DNA from: Planctomycetaceae bacterium
Lineage (GTDB): Bacteria; Planctomycetota; Planctomycetia; Planctomycetales; Planctomycetaceae
Length of the DNA: 20,898 nucleotides
Direction: 5' to 3'
Assembly: GCA_020426085.1 (NCBI GenBank)
Contig: JAGQQP010000012.1
Coordinates: forward strand, 1-20,898
This document shows, one piece after another, positions 5,393 through 13,754 of this stretch (positions are counted from its first letter, which is position 1; the number at the start of each line of letters is the position of its first letter). Under the pieces are notes generated by a model, which worked only from the letters and a program-made list of their open reading frames with translations, did not search any database and had not been told where the DNA came from. Position numbers and translations under genes: made by a program.

Positions 5393-7147
5393 ATGTCCGA
5401 CCCTAGCCAACCTGATCTCGCTGAAGAACTGGTACCAGATGAGGTCATACCACATCAGTCTCTGCCACCTCTGAAGTATCGAGACCTGCCTCCCGCAATC
5501 TCCTGGCGAAAAATGATCGGCCCCAGCATCATGCTCGCAGGGTTATCTCTAGGTTCAGGAGAATTCGTTCTCTGGCCTTATATTACCTATAAGACTGGTT
5601 TCATCTTCTTTTGGGCCTGTCTGCTGGGTGTGCTCACACAGTTTTTTATGAACATGGAAATTGAGCGCTGGACACTGGCCACGGGAGAAAGTGCAATCAC
5701 CGGTTTCTGCCGGTTGAATAAACACTGGGCCTGGATCATGCTGCTCTTAAATATAATACCCTGGGCATGGCCGGGTTGGGCAACCGGTGCAGGCACGATG
5801 ATCAGCTGGACTTTTTTCGGTCCTGAGAAAATCGCCCGTGTTCAAATCGATCCAGCACCTTCTCAGCTTTCTCTGGACAATCTGCCATCCGAAAAAATTG
5901 AGTACTCATTCGAAACGGGCGTGATTAAATGGCGCGGAGATATGAGTGCCGATGAACGTGATGTTCTCAGCAATTTCTTTGTTCAAAACGAGATTCAAAA
6001 TCATGCCCCTGAATTATTTGGGAAGATCAACCAGGGACAAGATTTGCAGTACGAAGCAAAGTACAGCACATTCCTGGGAATTGCCGGTCTACTTCTCGTA
6101 GGCATCGTTTTAACCACAGGACCAGTTGTTTATAACACTGTAGAAAAAATCCAAATCTTTCTGGTAGGCATGATCTTTGTGATCGCGGTGATCCTGGGGA
6201 TTTACCTGATAGAACCCTATGCCATCACTTCCATGCTGGAAGGTGCTGTCAATATCGGCCAGATGCCTGATGAATCGAGTGGTTTGAAAACGATGGCATT
6301 ACTCGGAGCACTGGCTTTCGCTGGAGCCGGCGGAACAATGAATCTAGGCCAGAGTAATTTCATCAAAGATAAAGGCTACGGCATGGGAAAATATATCGGG
6401 CGCATCACCAGCCCGATCACAGGACAGGAGGAAGCGGTCAGTGAAGTTGGCTATCATTTCAAGCATACTGCTGAAAATCAGCTTCGCTGGCAACAGTGGT
6501 GGCGCGCTGCCAACATAGAACACTTTTTCAGTTTCTTTCTCACCTGTCTGGCTTGTCTGGTTCTCTTGTCTCTGATTTCGTATTCGTTGTTCTATCAAGC
6601 CGACGGCCAATTGAAAGAAGGTGTTTCGCAGTTTGGCTCTGGTCTTAATTTCATCTGGGGACAGGCGACGTTACTCGAAGGTCGGCTGGGCGCCACTTTC
6701 AAATTGATGTTTCTGCTGATGGGTGCGGCCATCCTGTTAACCACGGAGCTGGGAGTACTTGATGCAACCGCACGTATTTCTGCAGATATTCTCAAAGTTA
6801 ATTATCTCAGAGACAATACACACTGGTCACTGAGTAAATTATATTATTGTTTTCTCTGGGGTGAAATTCTGCTGGGTTCTGCGATTCTGCTCTACGGTTC
6901 TGTGAATCCGCAATTCAAACAGCCCCTGTTTCTGATTGAAACTTCAGCCGCCATGAATGGTGGCGTGATGTTTTTGTATTCGATGATTCTGCTTTATATG
7001 AATTCGAAAATCCTCAGCCGCAGCATCAGCACCAGCCCGCTTCGTTTTGTAGCAATGGTCTGGGCGGCAGCGTTTTTTGGTTACTTTAGCCTGCAGGCAT
7101 TTCGTATGCAGATTATTCCTTACTTTTCTTCGTTCTTTAAATTCTAA
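5393..7147 (+). CDS. Divergent Nramp-family membrane transporter
   Basis: 584 aa polytopic inner-membrane protein with about 11-12 hydrophobic segments in an Nramp-like arrangement, starting GPSIMLAGLSLGSGEF (TM1, about 43-62). Canonical Nramp metal transporters have DPGN in TM1 and a Met/His motif in TM6. Here the corresponding places read GSGE (54-57) and GAGGTMNLGQSN (311-322), so Mn2+/Fe2+ specificity should not be assumed. An insertion of about 80 hydrophilic residues (about 144-224) separates TM3 and TM4, and a shorter one lies at about 323-372. A soluble N-terminal tail of about 40 residues is Pro/Glu-rich. The stop is 24 nt before the beta-helix gene, suggesting an operon. Family is moderately sure; substrate unknown. 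Confidence 0.78.
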   Translation: MSDPSQPDLAEELVPDEVIPHQSLPPLKYRDLPPAISWRKMIGPSIMLAGLSLGSGEFVLWPYITYKTGFIFFWACLLGVLTQFFMNMEIERWTLATGESAITGFCRLNKHWAWIMLLLNIIPWAWPGWATGAGTMISWTFFGPEKIARVQIDPAPSQLSLDNLPSEKIEYSFETGVIKWRGDMSADERDVLSNFFVQNEIQNHAPELFGKINQGQDLQYEAKYSTFLGIAGLLLVGIVLTTGPVVYNTVEKIQIFLVGMIFVIAVILGIYLIEPYAITSMLEGAVNIGQMPDESSGLKTMALLGALAFAGAGGTMNLGQSNFIKDKGYGMGKYIGRITSPITGQEEAVSEVGYHFKHTAENQLRWQQWWRAANIEHFFSFFLTCLACLVLLSLISYSLFYQADGQLKEGVSQFGSGLNFIWGQATLLEGRLGATFKLMFLLMGAAILLTTELGVLDATARISADILKVNYLRDNTHWSLSKLYYCFLWGEILLGSAILLYGSVNPQFKQPLFLIETSAAMNGGVMFLYSMILLYMNSKILSRSISTSPLRFVAMVWAAAFFGYFSLQAFRMQIIPYFSSFFKF

Positions 7148-7171
7148 TTCAGTTTGTTCCAGGCTCATTCC

Positions 7172-8626
7172 ATGCATCGCTTTCCCACTCTGTATCTCTC
7201 TAAACTGACTCCAGTTACGCTCCGTATTTATTGCAGCGTGTTATTTGTGTGGCTGCTCATCACTCCCCAGTTTACTCCATCAGCAAACGCAGCGAGCTGG
7301 TATGTGAATAACCAGACTGGTAACGACAATCATGATGGGACCTCTCAGACAACAGCAGTGGCCACGATTGCTAAAGCGATCTCTCTTGCGGGAACCAGTG
7401 ATACTCTTGAACTTGCAAACACAGGAATTCCATACAGGGAATCCATACTTTTTCGCAATCTGGGGGGACGACCTGATCGTCCCTTTGTTGTGGAAGGGAA
7501 CGACGCTGTAATTTCCGGTTTGACCTTCCTGGATGCAACCAGATGGGAAAATGTGAAAGAGGACCTGTATACTTTCTCGCTCGACAAAACCCCATACGGA
7601 AATCCGTTTCTAGTATCGCGGGGGCAACGACTGCCCCAGGTAAAGAGCAGGGAATTGCTTCAGACAGGTCAACACTACTGGGACCGTAGTGAAAACAAAA
7701 TTTATTTTCTTTGTGCTGCCGGCAAGATACCGGCTGACTATGAACTGGAAGCGACCCTGCGTATCAGTGGTCTCACTCTTACCAGCGCAAGCTATATTGT
7801 CTGTCGCAATCTGTCAGCTGAATATTTTTCCAATGATGGATTTAATATCCACGGTGACTGTCGTGGTATTCGACTTGAAAATGTGATCGCACGACACAAC
7901 GGTGATGATGGGATTTCGATTCATGAATCCGGTGGATTGATCGTGCAACATGCTTATGTTCACGACAACTTTTTTGGTATCCAGGATGTGAACGCCTCGC
8001 GATCCGTATATAACGGTGTCCTCGCTGAAAGAAACCAGGTTGGTGTCAGTCTGGTGGGAGGTTATCATTCGCTTGTCGATTGCCAGATCCGAGACAGCAT
8101 CCAGAAGGAAATAGATATTGCCGGATCAAATCCCGGACACATGATTAGTTCCGAAAAAAATCCCCTCTGTAAAACCATTCTCTTTGCCCAGAACTTATCT
8201 CTCTTTGGAAATGGAAATCAGACAGGACTGAGCATTCGCAATGGCGCAACCGCTATCATAGAACGTTCTGTGATTTCCGACTCACAAACTGGTCTGACAG
8301 TTGACAGTAACAGTTTCTGTCATGTGACACAGACAGCAATTGTTGATTGCAAAACGATCATGAAGTCATCCTCACAGACTTCTTATTTCGATTATAACTA
8401 TTATACGCCGGGACAGATCAGTTGGCAGAATACGCTCTTTGAGACCGGACAGTTTTCAGAGTATGTCTCAGTTTCAAAGGAAGATACGCACTCCCACACT
8501 GGTCCTTTGAAATTGAGTGCAGATGGAATCGTTGAGGTACCATCTGGCTCAAAAAGTACGACAGCGAAATTGAAACTCGGTCCCTCAGATCCGTTCCTGT
8601 CGACTTTCAGAACTGTCGATCCATAG
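7172..8626 (+). CDS. Secreted right-handed parallel beta-helix protein
   Basis: 484 aa from the ATG at 7172. The N-terminus has a signal peptide (hydrophobic stretch IYCSVLFVWLLI, then ANAAS). The mature start WYVNNQTGNDNHDGTS...ATIAKAISLA is the standard opening of pectin-lyase-like beta-helix domains in DUF1565-type and polysaccharide-lyase-like proteins. Repeating coils follow (DGFNIHG, NGDDGISIHES, NFFGIQD, NQVGVSLVGG, TGLSIRNGATAIIERSVI), typical of parallel beta-helix repeats. No lyase catalytic set could be identified, so it may bind or cleave a polysaccharide. A TTG at 7154 is in frame, but CCAGG 8 nt before the ATG supports 7172. It is probably co-transcribed with the transporter upstream. 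A weak terminator follows at 8674. Confidence 0.82.
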   Translation: MHRFPTLYLSKLTPVTLRIYCSVLFVWLLITPQFTPSANAASWYVNNQTGNDNHDGTSQTTAVATIAKAISLAGTSDTLELANTGIPYRESILFRNLGGRPDRPFVVEGNDAVISGLTFLDATRWENVKEDLYTFSLDKTPYGNPFLVSRGQRLPQVKSRELLQTGQHYWDRSENKIYFLCAAGKIPADYELEATLRISGLTLTSASYIVCRNLSAEYFSNDGFNIHGDCRGIRLENVIARHNGDDGISIHESGGLIVQHAYVHDNFFGIQDVNASRSVYNGVLAERNQVGVSLVGGYHSLVDCQIRDSIQKEIDIAGSNPGHMISSEKNPLCKTILFAQNLSLFGNGNQTGLSIRNGATAIIERSVISDSQTGLTVDSNSFCHVTQTAIVDCKTIMKSSSQTSYFDYNYYTPGQISWQNTLFETGQFSEYVSVSKEDTHSHTGPLKLSADGIVEVPSGSKSTTAKLKLGPSDPFLSTFRTVDP

Positions 8627-8673
8627 ATGTCTTAAACACGATGTCGTTTTGGGTTCTTTTTTGGTCCCAGAGG

Positions 8674-8704
8674 AGCCAAAATAAGCCGACATTGGCTATT
8701 TTTT
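8674..8704 (+). terminator. Probable terminator after the beta-helix gene
   Basis: AGCCAA (8674-8679) pairs with TTGGCT (8692-8697) across a 12-nt loop and is followed by A and six T residues. The stem is short, so strength is uncertain. Confidence 0.45.
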
Positions 8705-8809
8705 CTGAGTTGGGCTTACATTTCTGAGTCAATTGAAAAGGGATTGCCTCAATTTCGGTGATTTTACATAATACAGGCGATCTGGCGAGGACTGTCAACT
8801 ATCAGTCTC

Positions 8810-8864
8810 GTCACAGTTTACGTGACAAGTAACCTACTACGGACTCAGATCCGTTTTTGTAAAC
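8810..8864 (+). promoter_or_regulatory. Structured leader / attenuator candidate upstream of cysK
   Basis: Three pairing possibilities lie within 55 nt. A hairpin GTCAC-AGTTTAC-GTGAC sits at 8810-8826. A terminator-like hairpin ACGGA-CTCAGA-TCCGT with T5 sits at 8839-8858. GTTTAC (8816-8821), in the loop of the first hairpin, is complementary to GTAAAC (8859-8864). The element ends 34 nt before the cysK ATG. It matches no riboswitch class that I recognise. Confidence 0.35.
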
Positions 8865-8898
8865 CGTCTGTAAGTTCCTCTGATCGAAAGAAATAGAC

Positions 8899-9828
8899 AT
8901 GTCCATTTTCAATGATAATTCTGAAACAATCGGCCGCACACCGCTGGTGAAAATCAATCACCTGACTGAAGGACTTAAGGCGACGGTACTGGCAAAAATT
9001 GAAGGGCGAAATCCCGCCTACAGTGTGAAGTGCCGTATCGGCGCTAACATGATCTGGGAAGCAGAAAAAAGCGGAGAGTTGAAACCAGGCATGCAGGTCG
9101 TGGAACCAACCAGTGGAAACACAGGGATCGCACTCTCATTTGTTTGTGCAGCAAGGGGATATCAATTAACACTTACCATGCCAGACTCCATGTCTGTGGA
9201 ACGTCGTCTGATGCTGAAAGGCTTTGGTGCGAACCTGGTGCTCACTCCTGGTGCAGATGGAATGAAAGGAGCTATCCAGAAAGCCGAAGAACTGGCAGCC
9301 AGCCCTGAATTTTTCATGCCTCAACAATTTGAAAATCCAGCTAATCCAGCAATTCACTTCAAAACCACGGGCCCCGAAATTCTGAAAGATACCGAAGGTA
9401 AAATTGATTACTTCGTCGCGGGAGTCGGCACAGGCGGAACGATTACAGGTGTCTCCCGATTCCTGAAACAGGATCAGGGATTACAGGTGAAATCTGTTGC
9501 AGTCGAACCTACCAGCAGCCCTGTCCTCTCTGGTGGTGAACCGGGTAAACACAAAATCCAGGGAATCGGAGCTGGATTTATTCCAGGTAACTGTGATACG
9601 TCGCTGATTGATGAGGTCATTCAGGTCACCGATGATGAAGCATTCGAAATGGCCGGGAAAATCGCCCGGCGCGAAGGGATCACTTGCGGAATCAGTTGTG
9701 GTGCCGCCATGCATGCAGCCTTAGAAATCGCTAAACGTCCGGAAGCGGAAGGGAAAACCATCGTTGTCATTTTGCCTGACTCCGGCGAACGTTATCTGTC
9801 CACCCCACTGTTTGACGATGCACGCTGA
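8899..9828 (+). CDS. cysK: Cysteine synthase A (O-acetylserine sulfhydrylase)
   Basis: 309 aa, the usual length. It makes L-cysteine from O-acetylserine and sulfide using PLP in the cytoplasm. K44 in [13 protein letters not shown] is the Schiff-base lysine. TSGNTG (71-76) binds the substrate carboxylate, and GTGGTITG (177-184) holds the PLP phosphate. [10 protein letters not shown] and C-terminal SGERYLST are also CysK hallmarks. The [12 protein letters not shown] stretch matches true CysK enzymes better than cystathionine beta-synthases. The Shine-Dalgarno is weak (GAAAG). The leader has a possible attenuator (8810-8864). The next gene, a Cys/Met-metabolism PLP enzyme, lies 258 nt downstream, so the pair works in one pathway though perhaps from separate promoters. 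Confidence 0.96.
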   Translation: MSIFNDNSETIGRTPLVKINHLTEGLKATVLAKIEGRNPAYSVKCRIGANMIWEAEKSGELKPGMQVVEPTSGNTGIALSFVCAARGYQLTLTMPDSMSVERRLMLKGFGANLVLTPGADGMKGAIQKAEELAASPEFFMPQQFENPANPAIHFKTTGPEILKDTEGKIDYFVAGVGTGGTITGVSRFLKQDQGLQVKSVAVEPTSSPVLSGGEPGKHKIQGIGAGFIPGNCDTSLIDEVIQVTDDEAFEMAGKIARREGITCGISCGAAMHAALEIAKRPEAEGKTIVVILPDSGERYLSTPLFDDAR

Positions 9829-9885
9829 TCGTTTTCCGGGTGCTTTAAGTCATTGAAAGAGAGTCCGTTCCGGGCAAAATTCCAA

Positions 9886-9900
9886 TACAGCCCTGCTGTA
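9886..9900. other. Small hairpin in the cysK-PLP enzyme intergenic region
   Basis: TACAG-CCCTG-CTGTA, followed by the T-rich CATATTTCTTT. It could be a weak terminator for cysK. The rest of the 258-nt gap (9829-10086) shows nothing I can name, and no promoter hexamers are convincing. Confidence 0.3.
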
Positions 9901-10086
9901 CATATTTCTTTACGTTCAGTTCTGCTGTCGGAACGGTAGCCACCAGCGGTCAGCGGCTGTATCCTTCTTAAAAACAGAAATTACATGGAACCCCCAGACT
10001 GGATCGGTGTCTTTCGGAACAGCACGTCAGCCAGTTGAAGTTACAGGGATTCTTTCAGATATTTACACAGATTTGGATAGTTAACC

Positions 10087-11232
10087 ATGCGTTTTGAAAC
10101 CAAGTGCGTACATACCGGAGTTGATAAGGACAGCACCTTTAACAGCTGTACAACGCCAATCTATACCTCATCAACTTTCTATTGGGATAGCCTGGAGAGC
10201 CATAAGGGTTTTGATTACACCCGAAGCGGCAACCCGACCCGCAGCGCCATGGAAGAAAACATTGCCGCTTTGGAAGGGGGCGTCTCCTGTCGGGCTACAG
10301 CGACCGGTATGGCAGCCATCACCCTGGTAATGCATCTGTTTAAACCTGGTGATCATATTATTGCTGGCGACGATATCTATGGCGGCACCTATCGACTGTT
10401 TGCAGATGTTTTCACGAAATGGGGTATTACATTTTCTTTTGTGAAAATGAGTGATGCAGAAAATGTTCGGTCAGCCATCACCCCGGATACGAAAGCGATC
10501 TGGATTGAGACTCCCAGCAACCCACTGTTAAATCTGGTTGATATCAAAGCTGTCACTGAAGTGGTATCTGAAGCAGGTACTGACATCCTGACGATTGCTG
10601 ACAATACTTTCTGTTCCCCTTATCTGCAGCGACCGATCGAATTCGGTGTCGATATTGTTTTGCATTCGACAACCAAATATTTAAACGGTCATTCCGATGT
10701 TGTCGGAGGCTGTGTTGTCTCTCGAACTGAAGAACTGGCTGAGCGCGTCGCTTATGTTTCGAATGCCCTGGGTCTGGGATGCGCTCCCTTTGATGCCTGG
10801 CTTGTCTTGCGAGGCATTAAAACTCTGGCTCCGCGTATGGAAGCTCATCAACGTGGTGCAATGGCATTAGCCCGGATGCTGGAGTCGCATCCGAAAGTAG
10901 AACGCGTCTATTATCCGGGCCTGGAATCTCATCCGCATCATGAACTGGCAAAACGTCAACAGGACGGGTTCGGCGGAATGCTGAGTTTCGATGTGCATGA
11001 CGGCCGACCTGTCGCTGAAAAAGTCATGCTCAATTCCAAGCTGTTCCTGCTGGCAGAATCACTGGGTGGTGTAGAATCATTAATTGAATACCCCGAAAGC
11101 ATGAGCCATGCATCCATGACACTGGAGGCGCGACGTGCCGCAGGTATTACAGAAAAAACGGTGCGGGTTTCAGTTGGTATCGAAAGCCCGGAAGACCTCG
11201 TTGCAGACCTGAAACAGGCCTTAGACAGTTGA
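10087..11232 (+). CDS. Cystathionine gamma-synthase/gamma-lyase family PLP enzyme
   Basis: 381 aa, Cys/Met-metabolism PLP enzyme (fold type I). The PLP lysine is K197 in HSTTKYLNGHSDV. Y44 and R46 in DYTRSGNPTR contact the phosphate of the neighbouring subunit's PLP, and D172 (IADNTF) pairs with the pyridine nitrogen. The C-terminal ESLGGVESLIEYP...MTH-like stretch (SMSHASM) is also typical. The family includes cystathionine gamma-synthase (MetB), gamma-lyase (MccB) and O-acylhomoserine sulfhydrylase; motifs alone do not separate them. Length near 380 favours MetB/gamma-lyase over the longer (about 430 aa) sulfhydrylases. Together with cysK upstream it links cysteine and homocysteine. The ATG at 10087 is preceded by a weak GGA. 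Confidence 0.92.
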   Translation: MRFETKCVHTGVDKDSTFNSCTTPIYTSSTFYWDSLESHKGFDYTRSGNPTRSAMEENIAALEGGVSCRATATGMAAITLVMHLFKPGDHIIAGDDIYGGTYRLFADVFTKWGITFSFVKMSDAENVRSAITPDTKAIWIETPSNPLLNLVDIKAVTEVVSEAGTDILTIADNTFCSPYLQRPIEFGVDIVLHSTTKYLNGHSDVVGGCVVSRTEELAERVAYVSNALGLGCAPFDAWLVLRGIKTLAPRMEAHQRGAMALARMLESHPKVERVYYPGLESHPHHELAKRQQDGFGGMLSFDVHDGRPVAEKVMLNSKLFLLAESLGGVESLIEYPESMSHASMTLEARRAAGITEKTVRVSVGIESPEDLVADLKQALDS

Positions 11233-11269
11233 TCTGAGTGGCGCTGTTACTTCCAGATTTTAGAATCGT

Positions 11270-11298
11270 AGTGGAATGTATGCCAACATCGTTCCACT
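11270..11298. other. Hairpin downstream of the PLP enzyme gene
   Basis: AGTGGAA-(TGT)-ATG-CCAA-CAT-(CG)-TTCCACT: ten pairs with a small internal loop and no T-tract. A second inverted repeat, CATTGG/CCAATG with a 13-nt spacer, lies at 11378-11402. They may be a terminator and an operator for the flanking genes. Nothing else is evident in 11233-11495. Confidence 0.35.
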
Positions 11299-11495
11299 GC
11301 TGCAGGGAGTCAGTGAATTCTCACAGAAGAAAGCATTGAACGCGTGCAATATGCGTTTCCATTGTGATATGATGCTGCATTGGATTTAAAATGATGCCAA
11401 TGAAACTCTACTTCGATCCTGTATGATCAGACCGTTTTCCGATCACGACACTTTTCCCACAGTTCATCCTTCAGGAAACAAAGAAGGCCGAGGTT

Positions 11496-13691
11496 ATGAG
11501 TATAGACTCCTACGACCCCTGTCCGTGTAACAGTGGTAAAAAATATAAATTCTGCTGTCATTCAGTCGGAGATGAAATCAGTAAGATCTCGCATCTGCAT
11601 GAAACTCATCAGACAGCGACTGCATTACAACTATTGGATCGACTCAAGAAGAACCATCCCGATCAACCTTTAAGCTTCATCACCGAAGCTCAGATTTTGA
11701 TGGCAGAACGGCGATTTGAAGACGCAATTGCTCCATTAGTTCAATGCCTTGAACATGACCCGAATCACCCGGCTGCCCATTCTCTGCTGGCAACTTCTTC
11801 ATTCCTGGCACACGGTTATAAGCATTCACAAAAAACGATTTATACAGCGTTTCAGAAATGTGCTGCCGTAGATGTCAGTCTGGCAACTCCACTGGCCATC
11901 AGCATTGCCATCGCGCTCCAGATGCGCGGATACTATCTGGCTGCCCGCGAACATTTTGCTCTGGCGATGCGGGTTGCCTCTCAGGAATACCAACAGAGCC
12001 TGTTCATGAATCTGCTGGAATTTGATGGCGATGATCAAATCCCCTATCAGTTTCGAGGCGTTCATATCCTGGAGCGATGTGCTCTGGAAGACTCAGAACA
12101 GCAAGAGACCTTTGCAAAAGCCCAACGGCTGGCAAACCTTGGCTGCTATCGATCTGCAGCAGGTCTTTTTAAACAACTGGCGGAAACCACCGGACTGGTC
12201 ACGCTCTGGAAAAATGCAGCCTTCTGTTACGCGTGGGCTACTGATGAAGTCAAAGCTGCTGAATTGTTTCATCACGCAGCCAGCCTCGAAACAGATTTTG
12301 CCGAAGCAGTTGAACTGGAAACACTGGCTCAACTACTCGACCTCAACAATACAGCGGATGTTGTTAATTCCATTGAAAAAATATTTGAAGTGGAATCTAT
12401 TTCCCGCTTTCTGACTCTGCTGGAACAGCACCCACAGATATTACGCGGTAACGTACCTCCTCCGCAGGAGCAGAACCCTGACGAAAACAACCCCATTGCC
12501 TACTTTCAAATCACCAATACCCCCGTCGATACAGAATCGAACGGCGAAGACATTACACTCGAAAATGTACCGACTGTCATTGGCGATATTGATGTCTTCG
12601 ATGCAGATCGACAAATCGGTCAACCAGCGCTTATTCATCTGTATGCGTACGAAGGTGAACAACAGACGCTCGCCGAGAAGATTTTTGAAGAAGCACTGGG
12701 TGATCAAGGCAAAACAGACTGCGGTTTAAAAGTCGTAGAACGTGATACAGAAGAGACCGGGAATCCACTGTCTCCGATCCCAACAGAACAATGGCCACTC
12801 TTTTTCCGCTGGAGCTTCCCACAAAAAATGCCGATTCTCAAACGGCGGGAACTAGAAGCTCTGCAGTGGAAAAAACTCCTCGCGGAAACCTGGCCCAATA
12901 CAAAACTGGACAGTCTGAACGGGAAAACTCCTAAAGAAGCTGCTGCCGATGAAGACCTGAAAACGGCTTTGACTGCAGCTGCTTATGTACTCGATGCACA
13001 AACCCTGTCACTGGGGCATTTTCTGGACTTTTCAGAACTCGATCCAGAACTGGGTCTGACTGAACTTCCTCAGCTGGAAGTAAATGAATCATCACATTTC
13101 AATACCTGTTCCTCAATGACGCAAAACCGGATCCCGGCGAAAGTGCTCAGTGATTCACAATTGATGTATATCTTCAATCGCGCACTCCTCATTCGGCATC
13201 CCCGATTTCTGTATGATGTTTTGATCGAAGTACTCAATCGGGACGAATGCAAAAAAGAAGTGGATCTGGACCGTGTTTACACAACACTGACAGAGATCTG
13301 TCATAAAAAAAATCAACGAGAGGAAATGTTAACCTGGATCAAAAAAGGACAGGAGAATTCGCAGTCACAACCCAATAAATCATTTGAACATGAAATGCAG
13401 TGGAAAATGCGCGAGCTGTCTTTCCGCCTGGAAGACACCTCCGATCCCGAGCTATCTGATTTCATGAAAGAAATCTGGGACAAATACGGTAAAAAGACGC
13501 CTCAAATCAAAGAGTACCTTATGGCCTTTGCCCAGGCATTTGATTTGAATCTTCCCTGGATGTCTGACGCTTCGCTGTTGGATACTGGTAATCTCAGCGG
13601 AAACGTTTCTGGAGAGGGGATCTGGTCACCCGGTGATGCCACTCCCGACTCTGATTCCGGGCAGAAACTCTGGATTCCGGGGCAATCCTGA
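11496..13691 (+). CDS. SEC-C motif and TPR-repeat protein, planctomycete type
   Basis: 731 aa, cytoplasmic. It opens with a SEC-C zinc motif, CPCNSGKKYKFCC (C9, C11, C20, C21), the same type found at the C-terminus of SecA. TPR-like helical repeats follow from about residue 30 to 280 (for example QALQLLDRLKKNHPDQ-, DAIAPLVQCLEHDPNHPAAHSLLA-like units). The central part is acidic without a known domain, and a helical segment lies near 560-690. The tail repeats an [IL]W-x-PG motif (GIWSPG, KLWIPG). SEC-C domains bind zinc and often serve as small protein- or ribosome-interaction modules. The enzymatic role, if any, is not visible. GAGG/AAGG precedes the ATG. It is likely upstream of ribD by 63 nt, perhaps in one transcript. 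Confidence 0.83.
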   Translation: MSIDSYDPCPCNSGKKYKFCCHSVGDEISKISHLHETHQTATALQLLDRLKKNHPDQPLSFITEAQILMAERRFEDAIAPLVQCLEHDPNHPAAHSLLATSSFLAHGYKHSQKTIYTAFQKCAAVDVSLATPLAISIAIALQMRGYYLAAREHFALAMRVASQEYQQSLFMNLLEFDGDDQIPYQFRGVHILERCALEDSEQQETFAKAQRLANLGCYRSAAGLFKQLAETTGLVTLWKNAAFCYAWATDEVKAAELFHHAASLETDFAEAVELETLAQLLDLNNTADVVNSIEKIFEVESISRFLTLLEQHPQILRGNVPPPQEQNPDENNPIAYFQITNTPVDTESNGEDITLENVPTVIGDIDVFDADRQIGQPALIHLYAYEGEQQTLAEKIFEEALGDQGKTDCGLKVVERDTEETGNPLSPIPTEQWPLFFRWSFPQKMPILKRRELEALQWKKLLAETWPNTKLDSLNGKTPKEAAADEDLKTALTAAAYVLDAQTLSLGHFLDFSELDPELGLTELPQLEVNESSHFNTCSSMTQNRIPAKVLSDSQLMYIFNRALLIRHPRFLYDVLIEVLNRDECKKEVDLDRVYTTLTEICHKKNQREEMLTWIKKGQENSQSQPNKSFEHEMQWKMRELSFRLEDTSDPELSDFMKEIWDKYGKKTPQIKEYLMAFAQAFDLNLPWMSDASLLDTGNLSGNVSGEGIWSPGDATPDSDSGQKLWIPGQS

Positions 13692-13754
13692 GTAAATCAA
13701 ACCGAAGCAGAATCAATCATCACAATTCAGCCCTGCAGGAAAGTGTAGCAGACT

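Noticed and set aside
8800..8898. SAM-II-like riboswitch before cysK
   Set aside because: A few bases resemble the SAM-II core, but its conserved pseudoknot loop sequence is not present, so only a generic structured leader is claimed.
11336..11373. Promoter TTGAAC ... TATGAT before the SEC-C gene
   Set aside because: The spacer is 26 nt, too long for a sigma-70 promoter.
12022..12414. 130-aa plus-strand ORF
   Set aside because: Entirely inside the SEC-C/TPR gene in another frame; composition is not protein-like.
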